A stretch of DNA of 64,000 nucleotides from assembly GCF_903645295.1 (NCBI RefSeq), contig NZ_CAHJXM010000001.1, positions 1,427,501-1,491,500 on the forward strand, written 5' to 3'. The notes beneath the pieces are model-generated. The model searched no databases, was not told the DNA's origin, and saw only the letters and a program-made list of their open reading frames with translations. A program made the position numbers and the translations under genes. Source of the DNA: Bacillus sp. Marseille-Q1617. GTDB lineage: Bacteria; Bacillota; Bacilli; Bacillales; Bacillaceae_B. Shown in pieces: positions 1-8,038 of this stretch (within the stretch, counting starts at the first letter, position 1; each line of letters starts with the position of its first letter).

Positions 1-1
1 G

Positions 2-2104
2 ATCGGGAATATAACCAATTCATTATTGATTGGTGGAGCATTTGCCATGTTAGTCTTATTCTTATTCCTGAGAAATGTAAAAAGCCCGCTGATCATCGGA
101 GTGGCCATACCGTATTCTGTCATTGTCACATTTGTTCTCATGTTCTTTGCTGACTTTACATTAAATATCATGACGCTTGGTGCGCTGGCACTGGGAATCG
201 GGATGCTTGTCGATAATGCTATCGTGGTCATTGAGAATATTTATAGACATCTTTCTTTAGGAAAGGATCCAAAGACATCGGCAAGTGAAGGTGCAAAGGA
301 AGTCGGGGCTGCCATCACGGCCTCAACCTTAACAACCGTTGCGGTCTTCCTTCCGGTTGTGTTCATATCAGGATTATTAGGCGAGTTATTTACGGAGTTT
401 GCACTTACGATATCATTTAGCTTGATCGCATCCTTAGTCGTTGCACTCACAGTCATTCCAATGCTTGCAAGCAGGCTGTTAAAGAAACCGAAAGGAAACC
501 TTGAAGCAAGACGCAGGCGTTCAAAGACCCGCAAGCGATTCATTCAAAGCATTAAATGGTCCTTGCGCCATAGATTCGTCATATTAATGATCACCGTGGT
601 GACCCTTGTGGCAGGCGGCTATGGATTGACTACTGTAGGCACTCAGTTCCTGCCCCCGACAGACGAGGGATTCTTCAATATGAGAGTCGAGTTGGAAAAT
701 GGTTCTTCAATTAAAGAAACGAATAAAACCGTAAAAGCGATTGAAAAAAATCTAAAGGGACAAAAAGAAGTAGATGTATTTGTAAGCCTTGTCGGGACGA
801 CCCAGGAGGAATCATTCAGGGGCTCGGAGAAAGGAAATATAGCTGAAATTTATGTGAAGATGAAACCACTTGAAGAAAGGGGTCGCTCCATCTTCGAATT
901 TGCAGATGATATTAAACCCGAAATCGAAAAAGCAGCTCAGAGCGTCAATGATTCAGCTGAAATTTCCTTCAATCTGCAGTCTACTTCAGGTACGAGTCCT
1001 CAAACATTAACGTTCAATGTGCGGGACACAGACCCTGAACGCTTGGATAAATCAGTGGACCGCTTATTTGACTCACTGAAGGATATGAAAAACGTAACTG
1101 CTTTAAGTACTGACAAAATGGAAACGGTGAAAGAAATACAAATGAACGTAAATGAGGATGAGGCTCTGAAACAAGGTCTTACTCCCGCCCAGATCGGAAG
1201 TACCGTTCAAGATATTACAAGAGGGGTCATGGCCACTCAAATCGTAACAAAAGAATCGGATGTGCTCAGCGTCTTTGTTCAATATGACCGGAATATCACA
1301 GAAAATCTTGACTCATTAAAAAAACTGCTTATTCCAAATGGCAGAGGAGAGTATATTGCACTTGATTCAGTGGTGGACTTCAGTATTGAAGATGGACCTG
1401 TCAGTATACAAAGAATTGATCAACAGCATGCCGTTCAATTTGATTTGAAGTATTCATCATCTACCAATCTTGGAACCATATCACAGTCAGTGGATGAAAA
1501 GATCGAGGAGCTGAACCTGCCTGATGCAACCCAGGTTTCATTCAGCGGTGACAGAGAGCTGCTGGAGGACTCAATCGATGATATGGCCCTTGCATTGGGA
1601 CTTGCGATCGTGCTTGTTTATTTGGTCATGGCAGCACAATTCGAGTCATTCAAGTATCCCTTTGTCATCATGTTCACTGTACCGCTCATGGTAATAGGAG
1701 TAGCTTTGTCCCTTACGATCACCAGAACGCCGATTAGTATATCGGCCATCATCGGAGTAATTGTTTTAGCGGGTATAGTTGTCAATAATGCGATCGTCAT
1801 CGTGGATTACATCAATCAGCGTAAAGAAACGGCACCGAATAGTTTTGAGGCGATAGTGGAAGCCGTTCAGGATCGAACACGTCCGATTTTGATGACTGCC
1901 CTCACGACTATCCTTGGCCTCCTTCCGTTAGCGCTGGGAATCGGAGAAGGAACAGAAATCAACCAGCCAATGGGAATAGCAGTCATTGGGGGACTCGTCA
2001 GCAGTACTCTTTTGACCATTTATGTCATCCCTGTGGTCTACAGTTTCTTCGACAAAGAAACAAGACGTATGAAACGAAAAAATAAATACACATACAAATA
2101 TTAA
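2..2104 (+). CDS. RND-family efflux transporter, 3' part (SwrC/AcrB-like)
   Basis: This is the C-terminal two thirds of a resistance-nodulation-division pump. The reading frame is open from base 2, so the true start lies before the window; an internal TTG at 26 is not the real start. About 700 residues are visible: a cluster of membrane helices with GIGMLVDNAIVVIENI, where the family usually has an Asp pair and here shows D-N; a large extracytoplasmic loop (roughly residues 215-510); and a second helix bundle ending in a basic tail. The family exports amphiphiles by proton antiport. B. subtilis SwrC (surfactin resistance) is the closest functional model by architecture, but the substrate here is an inference. 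It is followed at once by a strong terminator, so it ends its transcription unit. Confidence 0.9.
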   Translation: MGNITNSLLIGGAFAMLVLFLFLRNVKSPLIIGVAIPYSVIVTFVLMFFADFTLNIMTLGALALGIGMLVDNAIVVIENIYRHLSLGKDPKTSASEGAKEVGAAITASTLTTVAVFLPVVFISGLLGELFTEFALTISFSLIASLVVALTVIPMLASRLLKKPKGNLEARRRRSKTRKRFIQSIKWSLRHRFVILMITVVTLVAGGYGLTTVGTQFLPPTDEGFFNMRVELENGSSIKETNKTVKAIEKNLKGQKEVDVFVSLVGTTQEESFRGSEKGNIAEIYVKMKPLEERGRSIFEFADDIKPEIEKAAQSVNDSAEISFNLQSTSGTSPQTLTFNVRDTDPERLDKSVDRLFDSLKDMKNVTALSTDKMETVKEIQMNVNEDEALKQGLTPAQIGSTVQDITRGVMATQIVTKESDVLSVFVQYDRNITENLDSLKKLLIPNGRGEYIALDSVVDFSIEDGPVSIQRIDQQHAVQFDLKYSSSTNLGTISQSVDEKIEELNLPDATQVSFSGDRELLEDSIDDMALALGLAIVLVYLVMAAQFESFKYPFVIMFTVPLMVIGVALSLTITRTPISISAIIGVIVLAGIVVNNAIVIVDYINQRKETAPNSFEAIVEAVQDRTRPILMTALTTILGLLPLALGIGEGTEINQPMGIAVIGGLVSSTLLTIYVIPVVYSFFDKETRRMKRKNKYTYKY

Positions 2105-2111
2105 AAAATTC

Positions 2112-2159
2112 ACCCTGGTCAATAGATTGAAAACGTCGATGACCAGGGTAAGCTTTTTT
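2112..2159 (+). terminator. Intrinsic terminator after the RND pump
   Basis: A 10-bp perfect stem (ACCCTGGTCA with TGACCAGGGT) encloses an 18-nt loop and is followed by a run of T. It begins 8 bases after the pump stop codon. Confidence 0.85.
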
Positions 2160-2321
2160 CATATTGTTTACATGACCGGAACACGGGTGAAGCCGGCGGG
2201 TCCAAAATTCAGTGAATGACTCCAGAATATCACAAGTCCTGACAATAAAAAGAATCCTCGTAATAATTGGGAGAAGAATGGTAAAAATAAACGGAGATAC
2301 ATCTCTAGGAGGACTCTCAAG

Positions 2322-2429
2322 ATGTTACATTCCCTTGATTTACATAACAGCCGACTACAACGTTTTTATACACTACACCTTGTGATCATAAACCTCAAGG
2401 CTTACCTGAATAATAGGGGATCCTCATGA
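2322..2429 (+). CDS. 35-residue small ORF, translationally coupled
   Basis: This ORF begins with ATG nine bases after a perfect AGGAGG (2307-2312). It encodes 35 residues starting MLHSLDLHNSRLQ and ends with a TGA that overlaps the ATG of the next gene (ATGA at 2426-2429). The peptide has no recognised family and is moderately hydrophobic in its centre. The SD is better than the one directly before the downstream membrane-protein gene. I therefore infer either a real small protein or a leader peptide that couples translation. No comparative evidence is available, so it remains a candidate. Confidence 0.45.
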   Translation: MLHSLDLHNSRLQRFYTLHLVIINLKAYLNNRGSS

Positions 2430-2887
2430 AGAAATCCATCACTAGAACAGAAGCGATCCTTTGGAGTATCGCTCTCCCGGGATTTCCTCAATTATTGGCT
2501 GGCCTATGGTTTAAGGGAACGTTATTTGTACTGCTTGAAATCATCATCAATGTTCAAAGTAATTTTAATCAGGCTATCATGTACAGTTTTTTAGGAGAAA
2601 CGCATAAGGCTGCTGCAGTCATTGATTATCAGTGGCTTATGTTTTATCCATGTCTTTATATGTTTGCAATGTGGGATGCATACAAAATAGCCTTGATGGA
2701 AGAACAGGAATACGCATACTTACCCTTTGTACTATCAGCCTACTTTGTCACTGTCGGGCTTATGTATTCTCCAAAAGTATATGTGTTCGGGAAATTCATT
2801 GGACCCATATTTTTTCCTATGATGTGTGTCATTCCGGGTGTCTTCATAGGTCTTTCACTCCGTTCTCTTTTACTGAAGTTTCGGTGA
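2426..2887 (+). CDS. Small polytopic membrane protein, unknown function
   Basis: The 153-residue protein has about four hydrophobic segments (near residues 12-40, 68-88, 95-112 and 122-147), short loops and a basic C-terminus, so it sits in the cytoplasmic membrane. The N-terminal pattern, with a proline-glycine turn in the first helix followed by GLWFKGT, is reminiscent of small TM2-like Bacillus membrane proteins. I do not recognise a specific family. Its ATG overlaps the stop of the preceding 35-codon ORF, and a weak GGGGA lies 6 bases upstream. The ATGA overlap suggests coupled translation. No function is assigned. Confidence 0.75.
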   Translation: MKKSITRTEAILWSIALPGFPQLLAGLWFKGTLFVLLEIIINVQSNFNQAIMYSFLGETHKAAAVIDYQWLMFYPCLYMFAMWDAYKIALMEEQEYAYLPFVLSAYFVTVGLMYSPKVYVFGKFIGPIFFPMMCVIPGVFIGLSLRSLLLKFR

Positions 2888-2958
2888 GGCACAATTCTTT
2901 ACGGACGTCTATATTTGAGATAACATGAATATATAGATAATATACGTTTTCTACCTGT

Positions 2959-3060
2959 CAAAGGGGAGTAGCTATAGGCTTCGGCCTAAACAAAGTCGTC
3001 ATTTCATGGTTTATCCATCGGCTTTGTTGGCATTGTATACAATGCTAAGCAAGACCTTTG
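2959..3060 (+). ncRNA. yybP-ykoY (manganese) riboswitch aptamer
   Basis: The leader of the TerC gene carries the conserved parts of the yybP-ykoY class: AAAGGGGAGUAGC at the 5' side, a GGCUUCGGCC hairpin, GUCAUUUCA, and a distal CAUUGUAUACAAUGC segment followed by GCAAGACC. The closing helix pairs CAAAGG (2959-2964) with CCUUUG (3055-3060). This class binds Mn2+ and turns on Mn-handling genes. The 3' strand of the closing helix overlaps the terminator arm, so metal binding should favour read-through. Confidence 0.93.
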
Positions 3061-3085
3061 CCTTTTTAGGCAAGGGTCTTTTTTA
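3051..3085 (+). terminator. Riboswitch-controlled terminator before the TerC gene
   Basis: AAGACCTTTGCC (3051-3062) pairs with GGCAAGGGTCTT (3069-3080), followed by T6. The left arm shares CCTTTG with the closing helix of the Mn aptamer, giving mutually exclusive folds. Confidence 0.9.
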
Positions 3086-3145
3086 TATTTGAAAATTCCT
3101 TGCCTTATGGAAAACGAACAGTGAAATAGGAGGGACTTATATACT

Positions 3146-3934
3146 ATGGATGCAACGATGTTATTGGAATACGGGTGGGTATTGCTTATCCTGGTGGGAT
3201 TGGAAGGAATCCTGGCAGCCGATAACGCTGTGGTCATGGCAGTCATGGTTAAGCATTTGCCTGCAGAACAACGGAAAAAAGCTCTGTTTTATGGGTTGTT
3301 TGGTGCATTTTTATTTAGATTTCTTGCTCTATTCATGATTTCATTCCTGGTGGATGTGTGGCAGGTTCAAGCAATAGGGGCAATTTATCTTTTCTATGTT
3401 GCCATTCATCATTTTATCAAAAAGAAAAGAGATAAAGGTGTTATTGAGGGAGAGCCGGCAAATGAGAAAGGATCGGGTTTTTGGACTACAGTGCTTAAAG
3501 TCGAGCTTGCGGATATTGCATTTGCTGTGGATTCAATGTTAGCTGCCGTGGCTCTTGCCGTAACCCTCCAGCCTGCCGGATGGTTTAAAATTGGGGGAAT
3601 CGACGGCGGACAATTTGCAGTGATGTTCCTTGGAGGGGTGATCGGACTGGTCATCATGCGATTTGCGGCAACCTGGTTCGTTAAATTACTTGAAAAATAT
3701 CCGACGCTTGAATCCACCGCTTTTTTAATCGTTGGATGGGTTGGAGTCAAGTTGGCGGTGTTTACTTTAGCTCACCCAGAAGTAGCCATATTAGATCATC
3801 ACTTTCCAGAATCCAAAGGATGGAAAGCGGTCTTCTGGAGCGTTCTGATTCTGCTTGCTGCAGGCGGATATTTACTATCCAAAAAGAAAGCAAAGAAAAC
3901 AGAAGTGCATGATTCAGGAACCGGCACCGAATAA
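3146..3934 (+). CDS. ykoY: TerC family membrane protein (YkoY-like), manganese efflux
   Basis: The 262-residue protein is an integral membrane protein of the TerC family with about seven helices. Two acidic helix motifs typical of the family are present: EGILAADNAVVMAV near residue 20 and VELADIAFAVDSML near residue 118. Family members such as YkoY help remove excess Mn2+ or metallate exported enzymes. The upstream Mn riboswitch supports this role. The start ATG follows AGGAGG by 10 bases. The C-terminal tail is lysine-rich and hydrophilic. The gene is monocistronic between two terminators. Confidence 0.93.
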   Translation: MDATMLLEYGWVLLILVGLEGILAADNAVVMAVMVKHLPAEQRKKALFYGLFGAFLFRFLALFMISFLVDVWQVQAIGAIYLFYVAIHHFIKKKRDKGVIEGEPANEKGSGFWTTVLKVELADIAFAVDSMLAAVALAVTLQPAGWFKIGGIDGGQFAVMFLGGVIGLVIMRFAATWFVKLLEKYPTLESTAFLIVGWVGVKLAVFTLAHPEVAILDHHFPESKGWKAVFWSVLILLAAGGYLLSKKKAKKTEVHDSGTGTE

Positions 3935-3940
3935 TTAAAG

Positions 3941-3979
3941 AAAGCTGATGCAGCGGTCATTCGCAGTATCAGCTTTTTC
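3941..3979 (+). terminator. Intrinsic terminator after ykoY
   Basis: AAGCTGAT (3942-3949) pairs with ATCAGCTT (3968-3975), with additional inner pairing and T5 after it. Confidence 0.85.
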
Positions 3980-4060
3980 TGATTCCTCCGTATTTTAAGG
4001 GGTTAATCAAAGAGGCAACCTAACACCCAAATGAGAAACTTTTATTTTTTTCTGTCAGCT

Positions 4061-4090
4061 ACCCCCTCAAAAAAAAATACATAAACGTAA
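4061..4090 (+). promoter_or_regulatory. Possible SigI-type promoter
   Basis: The sequence contains ACCCCC (4061-4066), the -35 motif reported for B. subtilis SigI, and CGTA at 4086-4089, which only approximates the CGAA -10 motif. The 19-base spacing is not verified. It is suggestive because sigI-rsgI lies just downstream. Confidence 0.3.
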
Positions 4091-4137
4091 TTCCTGTAAT
4101 AAGGCGATCGCTTACAAAAAAATCAGAGGTGCTACAT

Positions 4138-5373
4138 ATGACAAAACAAAAACAATTAAAAATCATGAAATCTACACTGGCTGTATTGCTTGCAGGATCA
4201 GTTACTTTCTCAGGGACTTCGGCATTTGCTAATTCAGATAGTGAAAGTTATGACACGGTGAATGTAGAACAGAAAGAAACGGAATCCAACACCAACGTAC
4301 AAGTGAATGATGAGGCGACGATCGACTCAGTGAAAGAAGAAGTCGAAAAATTAGAAGAATCTACTGAAGCGCCATCCTTATTACCTGGTAGTTTCTTTTA
4401 CTTTGCTAAGCTTGCATTGGAAAAAGTAAAGCTTGCTTTCACAATGGATGACAGCAAAGAAGCAAAATTACTTGCTGAATACGCAGCTGAGCGCTTAGCT
4501 GAAGCAGAAGCTTTATTTCAAGCAGGACAAGAGGAAGAAGCAATCGAAGCAATCAACAAAGCAATCGATATGATGAATTCTTTCGAAGATAAGTGGACAG
4601 ATGAAAATGCTGCAGACGAAGATACCGCTACTGAAGAGAAAGATGATGTAACGGAAGATGAGACTGAGACTGAAGAACAACCTGCGGAAGACACTGAGAC
4701 AACCGACGAAGATACAACAACTGAAGACTCGGATGGAACTGGTGATTCAGAAGAAGATACAACAGACGAAAATAGAGATACAGAAGAAAATACAGAGGAT
4801 ACAACAACTGAAGATAAAGATGTTGAAGAAATGAAAGAGCTGATGTCTCAAAATATTGTGGCTTTAAGTGCTGCACTTGAAAAAGTGAAAAATCCTAAAG
4901 CAAGAGCTGCATTAGAGAAAAATATTGAAAAGAGCTATGCGAAATTAGCTGAGAAGCTTGCTAAGTTTGAAGAGAAATGGGCAAAAGAAGAAGAGACAGA
5001 GGAATCAAAAGAAGAAGAAACAACTGAAGTTCCTGAAGAATCAACAGATACTACAACAGAAGAAACCACAACTGGTGAAACTCCAGTAGAAGAACAGCCG
5101 GCTGAGGAAGAAGTTGAGCCAGCACCGGCACCGGTAAAGGCAGAGAAAAAAGAAGTGAAAGAAGAGCGTAAAGCAGCTAAGCAAGAGGCGAAGGAAGAGC
5201 GTGAAGAAAGAAAGCAGCAGGCAAAAGAGCAGCGTGAAACGATGAAAGAAGAAAGAAAGCAAGGCCAAAAAGAAGAGAGAGGCCAAGCTGAAAAGAATGA
5301 AAATAAAGGTCAAGGGCATGAAAAGAACGACCATGATAAAGGGCAAGGTCAAAAAGGGAACGGACATAACTAA
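4138..5373 (+). CDS. Secreted DUF5667-like protein with charged repeats
   Basis: The 411-residue protein starts at ATG 4138 with AGAGGT 7 bases upstream; a GTG nine bases earlier is less likely. A signal peptide with basic start, hydrophobic core and AFA-N cleavage site occupies about residues 1-32. A helical module (LPGSFFYFAKLALEKVKL, about residues 80-150) resembles DUF5667. Then comes a very acidic Thr/Glu/Asp-rich linker, a second helical LEKVKNPKARAALEK module (about 240-280), another acidic stretch, and a Lys/Glu/Gln-rich C-terminus ending in GQGQKGNGHN. It is probably exported and wall- or surface-associated. The position just before sigI-rsgI, and an ACCCCC element upstream, suggest a SigI target. 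No enzymatic motif is visible. Confidence 0.75.
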   Translation: MTKQKQLKIMKSTLAVLLAGSVTFSGTSAFANSDSESYDTVNVEQKETESNTNVQVNDEATIDSVKEEVEKLEESTEAPSLLPGSFFYFAKLALEKVKLAFTMDDSKEAKLLAEYAAERLAEAEALFQAGQEEEAIEAINKAIDMMNSFEDKWTDENAADEDTATEEKDDVTEDETETEEQPAEDTETTDEDTTTEDSDGTGDSEEDTTDENRDTEENTEDTTTEDKDVEEMKELMSQNIVALSAALEKVKNPKARAALEKNIEKSYAKLAEKLAKFEEKWAKEEETEESKEEETTEVPEESTDTTTEETTTGETPVEEQPAEEEVEPAPAPVKAEKKEVKEERKAAKQEAKEEREERKQQAKEQRETMKEERKQGQKEERGQAEKNENKGQGHEKNDHDKGQGQKGNGHN

Positions 5374-5476
5374 TTTTGCGGCTGTAAAGAAAAGGATGAA
5401 ACATCTTGCAGGGTGACCAATCTTAAACATCAGTCTGAAGGGGAAAACTAAGGCGCAATACACCATAATTCAGTAA

Positions 5477-5493
5477 ACTAAGTAATACTTAGT
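5477..5493. promoter_or_regulatory. 17-bp perfect palindrome upstream of sigI
   Basis: ACTAAGTAATACTTAGT is a perfect palindrome about 55 bases upstream of the predicted sigI -35 element. It could be a regulator-binding site. No known operator was matched. Confidence 0.35.
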
Positions 5494-5548
5494 GGAAGCA
5501 TATTGAGGTGAATTGCAGCTTAGTGGACCCCTTCCTCTCTATTTTCCA

Positions 5549-5576
5549 TTGAAAAAAAGCAGCTTATTAGTATAAT
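5549..5576 (+). promoter_or_regulatory. Predicted SigA-type promoter of sigI-rsgI
   Basis: TTGAAA (5549-5554) and TATAAT (5571-5576) are separated by 16 bases, just upstream of the sigI ribosome-binding site. An ACCCC element at 5527-5531 might belong to an additional SigI promoter. Confidence 0.6.
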
Positions 5577-5600
5577 AGTTTGCAGGATGGGGTGAGACTG

Positions 5601-6356
5601 ATGCTAAATTTATTACTATTCATACTAACGAAAAAAATGAAGAAGCCATCACTTGAAGAATTGGCAATTGACATTCAAGATGGTGACGAGAAGCTGCTTA
5701 ATATGGTCATCAATGATTATAAGCCATTTATAAAAAAAACCGTTTCTTCAGTTTGCAAGCGGTATATTTATGAAAGCGATGATGAATTTAGCATCGGTCT
5801 TATTGCTTTTCATGATGCCATCTTTAAATATAATAACGATCGAGGAGCTTCCTTTATCAGTTTTGCAGAAGTAATCATTAAACGTAAGGTAATTGATTAC
5901 ATCAGAAAGAACGGGAAATTTCAGGATATCAGTATTGATAAGAATCTAATTGAAGATGAAGAAGATTCGCCAGGATTAACCATCGAACAGGTAGTATCGG
6001 TTGAGGAATACGAAAAGCAGGAGGACAGCCTGAAAAGAAGAGAAGAGATAATGGATTTTCAGGACCAGCTTTCTCATTATAACTTGTCATTTACAGATCT
6101 TGTTGAGCAGTCTCCGAAACATGAAGATGCGAGAATCAATGCAATTGAAATTGCAAGAACAGTCGTCACGTCGAATGAATTAATGAATTACCTCATAGAG
6201 AAAAAACGTTTGCCTATTAAAAAATTAGAAAAACAGGTGAATGTAAGCAGAAAAACAATCGAGAGAAATAGAAAGTACATAATTGCCATTTCTCTGATTA
6301 TGATTGGTGATTATCTATATTTAAAGGATTACTTAAAAGGGCGGTTAGATATATGA
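5601..6356 (+). CDS. sigI: RNA polymerase sigma factor SigI
   Basis: The 251-residue protein matches the SigI family in length and layout. A sigma region 2 (about residues 40-103) has the core helix FSIGLIAFHDAIFKY followed by RGASFISFAEVIIKRKVI. The C-terminal helix-turn-helix region is at about 195-245. SigI directs transcription of envelope and heat-stress genes. ATG 5601 follows GGGGTGAG at good spacing; a TTG at 5580 lacks an SD and is rejected. Its stop overlaps the rsgI start by four bases, which is the standard sigI-rsgI arrangement. Confidence 0.95.
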   Translation: MLNLLLFILTKKMKKPSLEELAIDIQDGDEKLLNMVINDYKPFIKKTVSSVCKRYIYESDDEFSIGLIAFHDAIFKYNNDRGASFISFAEVIIKRKVIDYIRKNGKFQDISIDKNLIEDEEDSPGLTIEQVVSVEEYEKQEDSLKRREEIMDFQDQLSHYNLSFTDLVEQSPKHEDARINAIEIARTVVTSNELMNYLIEKKRLPIKKLEKQVNVSRKTIERNRKYIIAISLIMIGDYLYLKDYLKGRLDI

Positions 6357-7450
6357 AAAAAGGGATCATTATGGAAATTAGACGTGATGTACTCGTTATG
6401 ATGACGCCGGATGGACAATTTATGAATGGAAAGAAAACGCCTAATAAGCAGTACTCGGTTGGTGAAGAAATCCCTTTCCATCCTGTAAAGAAAGACAGAC
6501 GCGTAATAGAGAAGAGGAATTGGAAGGCGGCTGCCTCGATTCTGACAGCAGCAATCCTTATGATCACCCTCTTCTCCACGAGTTTCTTGCAAAGTGATAA
6601 AGCCTATGCATATGTCTCAGTAGACATTAATCCAAGCCTTGAACTTTCCTTAGACAGGGAGCAGCAAGTAATTGCCATAACACCATATAATGAAGATGGA
6701 AAGGTCCTGATAAAGAAGCTAGAGGATTGGAAGAATGAAGAGGTAAGCGATGTCGCAGAAGAAATTCTTCGTTTGAGCGAAAAGCTCGGTTATTTAAAAA
6801 AGGGCCAGAATGTGTGGATCACTTCCACACTTACGGAATTGGCGGAGGATGAAACATATTCAGCGTTGCTAAATGAATTACATGACTTCACTAATGAGTA
6901 TAACAATCTGCATCCTACTGAAATTATCGTGAACGAAACTACAACTGATATTAGGGAAGAGGCTGTAGAGAAAGGTATGACAGCAGGTACCCTTCTTAAA
7001 GAAAAGGGTAAGCGAGACAAAAAAATCATAGTAAATCCTGATGAAAATATAGAAGAACCCGCTGTGAAAAAAGAAAAGGAAGTCATTAAGCCAGAAAATC
7101 CAGCAGTGTCTAATCAGTCCGATGAAAAAGAAGAGGCAAACGATGGCAAACAAAATAATGCCGCCTCGATTGAAAAAAGGAAGAATGAGGTTGGAAATGG
7201 TAATAATGCCGAAAAAAATAGAGGCAGCCAAGGAAATAACACTTCTAATCGAAATACATCTTCTCAAAAAGAGCGCAGTGAATCCGATAATCGCTCACAC
7301 GATAATAAAAGAGACACCAATAACAGATCGTCAGATAAGCACCGGGAAAAGAATAGTAAGAACGAAGATAAATCAAACCGCAGCGATAATAAAAATCACG
7401 GTAACGGTTATGATACTGACATACCACGCAAAAAAGGAAATGAAAACTAA
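6353..7450 (+). CDS. rsgI: Anti-sigma-I factor RsgI
   Basis: The 365-residue membrane protein has a cytoplasmic RsgI N-terminal domain (about residues 1-50, with MMTPDGQF), one transmembrane helix (57-79), and an extracytoplasmic domain beginning YVSVDINPSLELSL. The conserved Asn-Pro at about 93-94 is the position where RsgI-type anti-sigmas are reported to self-cleave. From about residue 230 on, the tail is a disordered Asn/Lys/Ser/Asp-rich stretch like that of other Bacillus RsgI proteins. It binds and holds SigI until envelope stress. It overlaps sigI by ATGA, so the two are co-translated. Confidence 0.94.
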   Translation: MKKGIIMEIRRDVLVMMTPDGQFMNGKKTPNKQYSVGEEIPFHPVKKDRRVIEKRNWKAAASILTAAILMITLFSTSFLQSDKAYAYVSVDINPSLELSLDREQQVIAITPYNEDGKVLIKKLEDWKNEEVSDVAEEILRLSEKLGYLKKGQNVWITSTLTELAEDETYSALLNELHDFTNEYNNLHPTEIIVNETTTDIREEAVEKGMTAGTLLKEKGKRDKKIIVNPDENIEEPAVKKEKEVIKPENPAVSNQSDEKEEANDGKQNNAASIEKRKNEVGNGNNAEKNRGSQGNNTSNRNTSSQKERSESDNRSHDNKRDTNNRSSDKHREKNSKNEDKSNRSDNKNHGNGYDTDIPRKKGNEN

Positions 7451-7492
7451 GATCGGATTAAATGCTTAAATACTCTAATCAATTAAGTACGG

Positions 7493-7521
7493 AAGGCTCA
7501 TTCACCCCGAATGAGCCTTTC
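7493..7521 (+). terminator. Intrinsic terminator after rsgI
   Basis: AAGGCTCATT (7493-7502) pairs perfectly with AATGAGCCTT (7510-7519). The T tract after it is short. Confidence 0.65.
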
Positions 7522-7580
7522 GCCGTTTACTTATATGTAATGTAATAGCCAGCCGGCGATTTCCGGCTAGCTTATCCATT

Positions 7581-7781
7581 TTATTTAGTTTGTCCGCCTG
7601 AAAGCTGAGATTGAGCTTGCTTTACAAGACGCTTTGTAATTTCTCCTCCAACTGAACCGTTAGAACGAGAAACAGTGTCAGACCCAAGCGTCACGCCAAA
7701 TTCCTGAGCAATTTCATATTTCACTTGATCAAGATATTGTTCAACACCAGGCACTAATAATTTGTTACTGCTTCTAGCCAT
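7581..7781 (-). CDS. sspD: Alpha/beta-type small acid-soluble spore protein (SspD-like)
   Basis: The 66-residue protein is a typical alpha/beta SASP. It contains the GPR cleavage region [10 protein letters not shown] and the second conserved segment [16 protein letters not shown]. SASPs coat and protect DNA in the dormant spore and are degraded at germination. The start ATG at 7781 follows AAAGGAGGAGACT on the minus strand; the longer upstream extension has no SD. Synteny with B. subtilis suggests SspD. SigG control is expected, but I could not see a clean promoter. Confidence 0.93.
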   Translation of the reverse strand: MARSSNKLLVPGVEQYLDQVKYEIAQEFGVTLGSDTVSRSNGSVGGEITKRLVKQAQSQLSGGQTK

Positions 7782-8038
7782 AATGAGTCTCCTCCTTTTA
7801 ATAAAACGTGAAGCCATTTGCTTCCGTAATAGTAGTATTTGTATATCCACGGTCTTCATTAGTGGTAATATTTATTTCGGATACCAGGAATTTCTCGATT
7901 TAAATGCAGATGAGTATGCGGAAAGAGCTTGAAAGAAAGAATAAAATAAGGGAATCTGCTTTTTTTCCTTTCTTTCCATCTTCATTTTATTTAAGATAGA
8001 GAAAGTAAATGATTATTGTCTTTGAAAGGGAAGTACAT

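Noticed and set aside
5041..5466. 141-codon hydrophobic minus-strand ORF
   Set aside because: It is the shadow of the Glu/Lys-rich end of the DUF5667-like gene, which gives Phe/Leu/Ser-rich antisense sequence.
7797..7860. SigG promoter for the SASP gene
   Set aside because: TGAAGA and TACTACTA-like pieces exist on the minus strand, but spacing and identity do not fit the forespore consensus well enough to report.
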